Source: UBA6136 sp044237765
GTDB taxonomy: Bacteria > Pseudomonadota > Gammaproteobacteria > Methylococcales > Methylococcaceae
Assembly (NCBI GenBank): GCA_044237765.1
Contig: JBIIEQ010000010.1
Location: 1-64,000 of the forward strand
Length of the DNA: 64,000 nucleotides
Reading direction: 5' to 3'
The notes under the pieces were generated by a model that was not told where the DNA came from, did no database searches, and worked only from the letters and a program-made list of their open reading frames with translations. The first letter of the stretch is position 1, and every line of letters begins with the position of its first letter. Positions 62,493-64,000 of the stretch are shown piece after piece. The translations under genes were made by a program, and so were the position numbers.

Positions 62493-63560
62493 ATGCTTGA
62501 GATAAGAGCCGGGCGTGATACCGACAAAGCCGCGATCCTTGGGCTGATCAAGGAGGTCTTCGGCGCCGAGGAAGCGGAACGCGCCGAACGCCGCTGGCAT
62601 TGGCAATGGCAGGAAGATCCTCGTCTCGGGTCGCCGGGGTATCGCGGGGTCGTCGCCGAATGGAAAGGGCAGGTCATTGCCAACCTCAGCTGTTTGCCTT
62701 CCGGTTTGCATTTGCACGGAGAACCGGTGGACGCCTACTGGTTTGCGGATGCCCTGGCGCATTGGGGCAGTATCCGACGGGCGATGCGCGAAATGAAACG
62801 TGCCGGTGTGGTGGAGGGAGGTCCTGACCTTTCCAAGGGCATCGCCGCCGCCATGCTGAATCATCCGGCAGCGGGCGATGCGCAGCTGGGCAAGCATCTC
62901 ACGGATCCCATGGCCGTGGTCGCTTACAAGATTGGATCGAGCGATCAGAAAGACACCGGCAGTTGGGCGCGCATCATTTCCTTTAGGCAACCCCTGGAGA
63001 ACTATGTCGGAAAGTTTTTGGCCGGTGTCCTGGGTTGGGTCGCCGACTGGGTGCTGCCTCGCCTGCACAGGCCAAGGAAGGAAGTGAGGCGACTGGAAGG
63101 TTCCTTTGACGAGCGGTTTGATGCCCTGTGGGAGCAGGTCAGGCGCGAGTATCCGGCCATCACGCGGCGAGATCGAGCCACCCTGCAATGGCGCTATCGC
63201 AAGCACCCCGATACGACTTATACGGTGCTGATCTTGGAAGACCGCGGAGAATTGCTGGGCTATCTGGTTTACGCCTGCTTTCATCGTCACCAGCAACATC
63301 GGGCGCAAATCGTCGATATTCTTGCGCCTCGTGATCACACAGACGTGCTCGATGACTTGCTGAGTGATGCTATGCAACGCATGCGACGTGACGGGGTCCA
63401 CAAGGTCGAATGCTATGCAGGCGGAAAAACCTTGATCACCGCGCTGGAGGGGCTGGGGTTCAAGCAAAGGTTGCATAACGGAAAGCCTCAATCCACCCTG
63501 ATCAGAAGGTTGCCCGATGTTGAGCTATACGTCACCCGGGGAGATGGGGATGGCGGTTAG
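62493..63560 (+). CDS. GNAT-family acetyltransferase in polysaccharide locus
   Basis: 355 residues. MLEIRAGRDTDKAAILGLIK opens the GNAT fold; RWHWQWQEDPRLGSPGYRGV and a second GNAT-like half (TLQWRYRKHPDTTYTVLILE, GELLGYLVYACFHRHQQHRA) follow, the two-domain form found in exopolysaccharide or glycolipid loci. It presumably acylates a sugar or a lipid-linked intermediate. 21 bases after the GT2 gene. Confidence 0.78.
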   Translation: MLEIRAGRDTDKAAILGLIKEVFGAEEAERAERRWHWQWQEDPRLGSPGYRGVVAEWKGQVIANLSCLPSGLHLHGEPVDAYWFADALAHWGSIRRAMREMKRAGVVEGGPDLSKGIAAAMLNHPAAGDAQLGKHLTDPMAVVAYKIGSSDQKDTGSWARIISFRQPLENYVGKFLAGVLGWVADWVLPRLHRPRKEVRRLEGSFDERFDALWEQVRREYPAITRRDRATLQWRYRKHPDTTYTVLILEDRGELLGYLVYACFHRHQQHRAQIVDILAPRDHTDVLDDLLSDAMQRMRRDGVHKVECYAGGKTLITALEGLGFKQRLHNGKPQSTLIRRLPDVELYVTRGDGDGG

Positions 63561-63581
63561 TGAGGCCGGAGAAACCGGAAA

Positions 63582-64000
63582 ATGAGCCTGTGGAGTGGCG
63601 TTCGGGCCTGGGCCCATCGGTGGGTAGAGCGCAAGGCCAGGAAAGACAGCGAGCGCAACATCACATTCCAATGGTTTTTGTTGGCCGGCTTCCGTGACCG
63701 TCAGGCCTTTGCAACGCCGCAACCTGACCGTTTAAATCCGATTTATCCTCCCCGCGATCGTTTCTGGGCGGACCCTTTTGTCTGGCGACGGGAAGGCCGC
63801 TATTTCGTCTTCTACGAGGAATACCCCTACGCCACGCGCCGCGGGCATATCAGCGTGATGGAGATGGGAGAGGATGCCCGTCCATTAGGTGAGGGAAGCC
63901 CTGTCATTCGGGAGCCTTACCACCTGTCATATCCCTTCCTGTTTGAGTTCGAGGGTGAGCTCTACATGGTTCCGGAAAAGAAAGAAAAACGACGGGTCGA
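63582..64000 (+). CDS. Beta-propeller glycosyltransferase-like protein (partial, runs off edge)
   Basis: The frame opens at ATG 63582 and is uninterrupted to the window end (139 codons). FWADPFVWRREGRYFVFYEE, RGHISVMEM, PVIREPYHLSYPFLFEFEGE and LYMVPE fit the five-bladed propeller domain of glucosamine inositolphosphorylceramide transferase-like proteins in bacterial polysaccharide loci. The rest is missing. It probably acts in the same locus. Confidence 0.7.
   Translation, partial: MSLWSGVRAWAHRWVERKARKDSERNITFQWFLLAGFRDRQAFATPQPDRLNPIYPPRDRFWADPFVWRREGRYFVFYEEYPYATRRGHISVMEMGEDARPLGEGSPVIREPYHLSYPFLFEFEGELYMVPEKKEKRRV

Noticed and set aside
62478..63491. Antisense open frame opposite the GNAT gene
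   Set aside because: It lies within a gene with GNAT features and colinear operon spacing; no motif in the antisense product.
1..64000. CRISPR array or prophage
   Set aside because: No regularly spaced direct repeats, cas genes, or phage structural genes were seen.

Overview
The window reads as a chromosomal segment of a gammaproteobacterium. The evidence is gene order. It carries the rpoE-mucABCD-lepA-lepB-DUF4845-rnc-era-recO-pdxJ run, lptM-lysA-dapF-DUF484-xerC, exbB-exbD-lpxK-ycaR, rsgA next to orn, and ntrBC. GC is moderately high by eye. A homologue of formaldehyde-activating enzyme (26192-26740) hints at a methylotroph or a relative of one, but this copy appears to lack the catalytic histidine, so the hint is weak. 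No rRNA, complete tRNA or CRISPR array was seen.

Region by region. 1-2723 is accessory DNA: the start of an IS30-type transposase, an interrupted gene fragment, an AT-rich IPTL-CTERM surface protein and a possible group II intron remnant behind a terminator hairpin. 2724-9494 is a carbohydrate block: a periplasmic OpgG/OpgD protein, a large discoidin-domain glycosidase-like protein and a GH1 beta-glucosidase, with a DUF433/DUF5615 toxin-antitoxin pair between the last two. 9807-13945 has a cation diffusion facilitator, a lytic transglycosylase lipoprotein, rlmKL and acyP.

14009-26006 is one long minus-strand block. Its backbone is exbB-exbD-lpxK-ycaR ... kdsB, which is normally contiguous. 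Here about 7.8 kb lies between ycaR and kdsB. In transcription order this insert holds a small unknown protein, a periplasmic glutathione peroxidase, an NDH-2-like flavoprotein, an SRPBCC protein, a short LOV photoreceptor, a Coq10/RatA-like protein, a small coupled ORF, a di-iron fatty-acid-hydroxylase-type membrane enzyme, a second SRPBCC, a second LOV, then msrP and msrQ. The SRPBCC-LOV pair is duplicated with its order kept. I think this is the most interesting part of the window: a candidate blue-light-responsive operon for quinone or lipid chemistry and oxidative repair.

26192-34976 is mainly housekeeping (fae-like, lptM, lysA, dapF, DUF484, xerC, DUF2333, rsgA, an M48 protease, orn). 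35548-37507 is a three-gene HvfABC/Buf-type RiPP operon: a secreted Cys-containing precursor, a DUF692 multinuclear iron enzyme and a DUF2063 partner. It ends at a clean terminator. 37671-42841 holds ntrB-ntrC and glycogen phosphorylase. 43119-53213 is the sigma-E and conserved translation/RNA-processing run. 53300-58125 has an unknown bitopic membrane protein, dusA, folE and a class A penicillin-binding protein. From 58128 to the end is an SDR enzyme and a polysaccharide or glycoconjugate locus (GT4, O-antigen ligase-like, GT2, GNAT, and a partial beta-propeller glycosyltransferase-like protein cut by the window edge).
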